From CAVYOD01 sp963770045 (GTDB lineage: Bacteria > Acidobacteriota > Aminicenantia > Aminicenantales > CAVYOD01), in NCBI GenBank assembly GCA_963770045.1, contig CAVYOD010000012.1, positions 62,001 to 126,000 of the forward strand: DNA of 64,000 bases, read 5' to 3'. Numbering within the stretch: the stretch's first letter is position 1; each line of letters begins with the position of its first letter. The notes under the pieces were generated by a model. That model was given only the letters and a program-made list of their open reading frames with translations. It did no database searches and was not told where the DNA came from. Positions 60,295 to 64,000 of this stretch are shown in pieces. Made by a program: the position numbers and the translations under genes.

Positions 60295-62149
60295 ATGAAC
60301 GCGGTCCCGATCGTCCTCTTGACGCTTCTGGTCGTAGCCCTCGCTTATCGTTATTACAGTGCTTTCATTGCCGCGAAAGTCCTGGCGCTCGATGACAGCC
60401 GCGAGACTCCTGCTCATGCCCTCAAAGACGGCCATAATTATCATCCCACGAACAAATACGTTCTGTTCGGGCACCATTTTGCGGCCATATCGGGGGCCGG
60501 CCCGCTGATCGGTCCTGTCCTGGCCGCCCAATTTGGCTATGCCCCAGGATTGCTTTGGATGCTTCTGGGCGCCGTCATCGCCGGAGGGGTCCATGATTTT
60601 TTGATTCTGGTCGCCTCCATCCGCCGCAAGGGCAGGTCCCTGGCCGAGATCGCCCGCCACGAAGTCAGCCCTTTGGCCGGAGCAATCGCCTCGATCGCGA
60701 TTCTTATCATCATCGTCGTCGCTCTGGCCGGGCTCGGTTTGGCCGTGGTCAACGCCCTCAGAGAAAGCTCCTGGGGAACCTTCACCATCGCGATGACCAT
60801 ACCGATCGCGCTATTTGTGGGCTTGTGGATGTACCGGATACGCCGGGGGAAGATCGCTGAGGCGAGCATCATCGGTGTCATCGGAGTGTTCGCGGCCGTC
60901 ATAATGGGGAATTTCGTTGCTCATTCTTCGTTGGCGTCTTTCTTCACACTCTCGCGGGAAGGAATCATTCTCGCTATCGCCGGATATGGATTTATCGCTT
61001 CGGTCCTGCCTGTCTGGATGCTGCTCTGCCCCCGAGACTATTTGAGCTCGTATCTAAAGATAGGCACGATTATTGCCCTGATCCTCGGAGTCTTTCTTGT
61101 TCATCCTACCCTGAAAATGCCGGCTTTCACCCAGTATGTGCACGGCAACGGTCCGATCATCCCGGGGAAGCTTTTCCCTTTCTTGTTTATCACCATCGCT
61201 TGCGGCGCAATTTCGGGATTCCATTCGTTGGTCTCATCGGGAACAACTCCCAAGATGATTTCCAAGGAAAAAGACGCCAGGCTGATCGGTTACGGCGCCA
61301 TGATGGTGGAATCCGTGGTCAGCGTGATCGCGCTCATTGCCGCTTGTTCGCTCTTCCCGGCGGATTATTTTGCCATCAACCTGACCCCTGACAAGTTCGC
61401 GACCCTGGGAATGTCGCCCGTGAACCTGGCCGACCTGTCCAAACAGGTCGGGGAGAACGTTGTGGCCCGGCCCGGCGGGGCGGTTTCACTGGCCGTGGGG
61501 TTTGCCCAGATATTTTCCGGCCTCCCAGGCATGAGGACGCTTATGTCCTACTGGTATCATTTCGCCATCATGTTTGAAGCCCTCTTCATCCTGACGACAA
61601 TCGACACCGGAACGCGTGTCGCCCGTTTTTTGGTCCAGGAATTCGGCGGGCGAATCTATAAGCCACTGGAAAAAACGGACTGGTGGCCGGGAGCTCTCTT
61701 CTCCACTTTTCTTGTTGTTTTCAGCTGGGCCTTTTTTATCTGGACTGGAAATATCAGCACGATCTGGCCCATGTTCGGGACAGCCAACCAACTTCTAGCG
61801 GGGGTCGCCTTATCTGTCGTGACCGTCGCAATCATAAACGCGGGCAAGGTTCGCTACGTCTGGGTGAGCCTGGTGCCCCTGGCTTTTGTAGCCACCACAA
61901 CTCTGTACGCCGGCTGGCGCAATATCTTCGACAATTTCCTGCCGTTGATGTCTGTGCCGGGCCAGAGATTCCTGGGCATGGTCAATGTGACACTGACCAG
62001 GCATCATCATGATCTGCGCGATCATCATCCTCATCGAATCCGCCCGCCGCGTCTACCGGGTTCTCGTTCTGGATCGCTACACGGTTAACGGCGAAGTCGT
62101 TTTGACCAGCGACGCCAAGTTCAAAGCGCCCGACTTCGGCGAGGCCTGA
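60295..62149 (+). CDS. cstA: CstA-family carbon starvation protein (one frameshift near the end)
   Basis: Inner-membrane permease of about 618 residues, about 16 helices. Family features: HALKDGHNYHPTNKYVLFGH, HHFAAISGAGPLIGPVLAAQ and FHSLVSSGTTPKMISKEKDA. CstA-type proteins import peptides or pyruvate when carbon is short. One extra base near 61999 shifts the frame; correct reading is IIMICAIIILIESARRVYRV to the TGA at 62147-62149. Its promoter is nearly identical to that of the next gene. Confidence 0.93.
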
Positions 62150-62165
62150 TCTAATCGCCTACGGA

Positions 62166-62194
62166 TTGACAGAAAGATTTCCCTCTGTTATAAG
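62166..62194 (+). promoter_or_regulatory. Promoter for the glycosidase-like gene, near-identical to the cstA promoter
   Basis: TTGACA (62166-62171), 17-base spacer, TATAAG (62189-62194). The spacer is GAAAGATTTCCCTCTGT, with 15 of 17 bases shared with the cstA promoter. Leader about 26 bases. Confidence 0.72.
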
Positions 62195-62226
62195 CCAAAG
62201 AGGGAATAATCCGGTTCGAGGCGTCC

Positions 62227-64000
62227 ATGAAAAAGGTATTTCTGCTCGTCGTTTTGTGCCTTTTGAGCATTGGTGCTCCCGCGTTCCAGGCCCAAGAGGG
62301 ATTGATCCCTTTTTTCAAGCTTGAGCCCGGTGACTTGAAGCTCGAGCGATTGGCCCAGCCGCGGACGTATTTCGACAAGGTGGGACGAAAATTCGCCATC
62401 CTGGGTCTCGAGAGCGGCTCATTCGAAGCCTGGGCTTATCCTCTCAAGCTCTTCCGCAATTTCGAATTCTCCTTTCTTCTTGGTTCGAGCACGGTCCCCA
62501 TCGAAGGAAAAGATACCGCCCGCTCTATCACTGTCACGCCTGAGGTGACGACCATCACTTTTACCTCTCAATCCTTTACCATCAAAGCCAATTACATTGC
62601 CGCGATCGATGACCCGGGGGCCCTGATTCTCCTCGAAGTCGACGCCGTCGAGCCCCTGTCCATCATCTGCAGCTTCGTCCCCGTGCTCCAGCCGATGTGG
62701 CCGGCCGGCATTGGGGGCCAGTCCGCTGACTGGGACGAAAACCTCAAAGCCTATCTCATTTCCGAGCCCACGAGGAAGAATCACGGCCTTGTTGGGATCT
62801 CCGGCGGCTCGGGGAATTTCTTATACTCCGGCCCACATGCTCTCCGACTCGCCCAGCCAATTCATAATTGAGATTAAGAACGAGGGCACGGTCAAGGGAA
62901 AATACATCCCGATCATCATGGCGGGAGGGAAAGGGCCGCGCGACGAGGTCAGAAAGGTTTACGAGCGCCTCGCGGCAAATCCCGAATCGTATTATCGTGC
63001 TTCAAAAGACCATTACCGGGATCTGCGGGCAAGCTCCCTTCAGGTCAAGACGCCCGACGTCAATCTGAACGCGGCCTTTGAATGGGCCAAGATAGCCTAT
63101 GATAACCTTTTCGTTGACAATCCCGACCTGGGGCGAGGGCTGGTGGCCGGGCTGGGACGGTCTGGGTCAGGAGGCCGACCCGGTTTCGGCTGGTTTTTCG
63201 GAACCGACGCCTATCTTAACTCTCTGAGCCTCGACAGCCTGGGCCTTCATTCCATGGTCCGAGACGTCTTGGCTTTCACTCAGAAATGGCAGAGATCGGA
63301 CGGCAAGATGGCCCATGAACTTTCTCAGGCAGCGGGATACTTGCATTGGTTCGAAGACTATCCTTATGGATACATTCACGCTGATACCACTCCGTTTTAC
63401 ATCGAGGCCGTTTACGAATACTGCAAAAAGACCGGGGACATCGAATTCATAAAAAAAAGCTGGTCGAGCCTCAAAAGAGCGTTCGCCTGGTGCCTGACCA
63501 CGGATGAAGACGGCGACGGGTTGATGGACAATAAAAAGGCCGGGCTGGGCGCCCTCGAGTTTGGCTCGCTCACCGGAATCCAGACGGACATCTATCTGGC
63601 CGCGGTCTGGGCAAGGGCGGCTTATGCCATGCGGGAGTTGGCCCAAAGTGCGGGGGACAGGGCACAGGCTAAAGAAGCAGGCGAGCATTTCGTCAGGGCT
63701 CGTCAGGCGTTTGACTCGAAATTCTGGGATAGCGAGCTGGGCCAATATTCCTATGCGTTTACCGGCGACGGGAAAAAGGTCAAGGACCTGTCGCCCTGGA
63801 GCGCTATCGGGCTCAGTTGGGGGCTGGGAGACCCGGAGCGGAGCGCGCGGACTCTGGAAAAGCTCGGGTCAGCCGAGATGACGACCGATTGGGGAATCAG
63901 GATCCTATCGACCAAGAGCAGCCTCTTTGAGCCGCTCAATTATAATTACGGCGCCGTCTGGCCCTTTTTGAGCGGCTGGGTGGCGATCGCCCAGTTCAAG
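62227..64000 (+). CDS. Exported amylo-alpha-1,6-glucosidase-like/(alpha/alpha)6-barrel glycosidase, 5' part (one frameshift, runs off window)
   Basis: At least 590 residues. Signal peptide VFLLVVLCLLSIGAPAFQAQ, a beta-sandwich domain (to about 220), then the barrel with helical repeats. Diagnostic parts: GFGWFFGTDAYLNSLSLDSL, DGKMAHELSQAAG, HADTTPFYIEAVYEYCKKTG, TTDEDGDGLMDN, QTDIYLAAVWARAAYAM and FEPLNYNYGAVWPFLSGWVA, as in glycogen-debranching and related GH families. One extra G near 62832 shifts the frame; correct reading is AHMLSDSPSQFIIEIKNEG. The frame is open to the end of the window. Substrate specificity is not determined; a starvation-linked carbohydrate role is suggested by the shared promoter. 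Confidence 0.82.

Overview
The window is about 57-58% GC and dense with genes. It reads as chromosomal DNA of a Gram-negative bacterium: Lnt, LpxB, WaaA (Kdo transferase), a TolC/HlyD/RND efflux set and many lipoproteins imply an outer membrane with lipid A. A short archaeal/eukaryotic-type ProS, a CstA permease, polyferredoxin genes, several exported peptidases and PilZ proteins would fit an anaerobic heterotroph of the Acidobacteriota/Aminicenantes kind. That placement is inference from gene content; there is no rRNA here to test it, and I saw no tRNA, CRISPR array or insertion sequence.

Layout. 1-6.4 kb (minus): ribF and a DUF1844 gene, then an operon nfeD-slipin-SPOR-lnt-prfB read from a consensus promoter; prfB carries the classical programmed +1 frameshift. 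6.6-11.3 kb: an HU/IHF gene and a deoxyhypusine-synthase-like gene (plus), then coaE, three PilZ-type genes and a LuxR-type regulator with a degenerate receiver (minus). 11.5-17 kb: proS, pcm, a DUF192 lipoprotein, another lipoprotein (minus) and a sodium:solute symporter. 17-23.1 kb: tetR-tolC-hlyD-RND efflux operon. 23.1-28.6 kb (minus): rpsO-pnp, three pseudopilins and lpxB. 28.7-32 kb: waaA, a PAP2 phosphatase and an M23 peptidase. 32-39.4 kb (minus): an S9 peptidase, a SecA variant with a C-terminal membrane anchor preceded by a candidate SecM-like leader ORF, an EamA transporter and a PLP aminotransferase. 39.6-47.7 kb: an ACT-domain protein and an amino-acid cluster (aminotransferase, two ornithine cyclodeaminase-type enzymes, APC permease, SelA-like PLP enzyme, DSD1/alanine-racemase-type enzyme). 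47.8-53 kb: a phosphoglycerate mutase whose halves are in circularly permuted order, then two ABC ATPase/permease pairs. 53-64 kb: a lipoprotein, M24 peptidase, nitroreductase, GNAT, metallophosphoesterase, a polyferredoxin/TauE-like set, cstA and the start of an (alpha/alpha)6-barrel glycosidase; the last two share an almost identical promoter.

Two general properties matter to a reader. First, about 20 single-base indels, many in homopolymer runs, break otherwise well conserved genes between 12.7 and 62.9 kb; both halves stay intact, so I annotate each as one CDS and treat the breaks as probable sequencing errors. Second, intergenic gaps carry short tandem repeats of 7-8 bp (GTGAGCA-like, GACGAGAT-like and CCCCGTA-like), comparable to cyanobacterial STRR elements, and some of them supply the stop codons of neighbouring genes.

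The two observations I consider most novel are the circularly permuted phosphoglycerate mutase (47866-49477) and the secM-like leader of secA (36960-37290).
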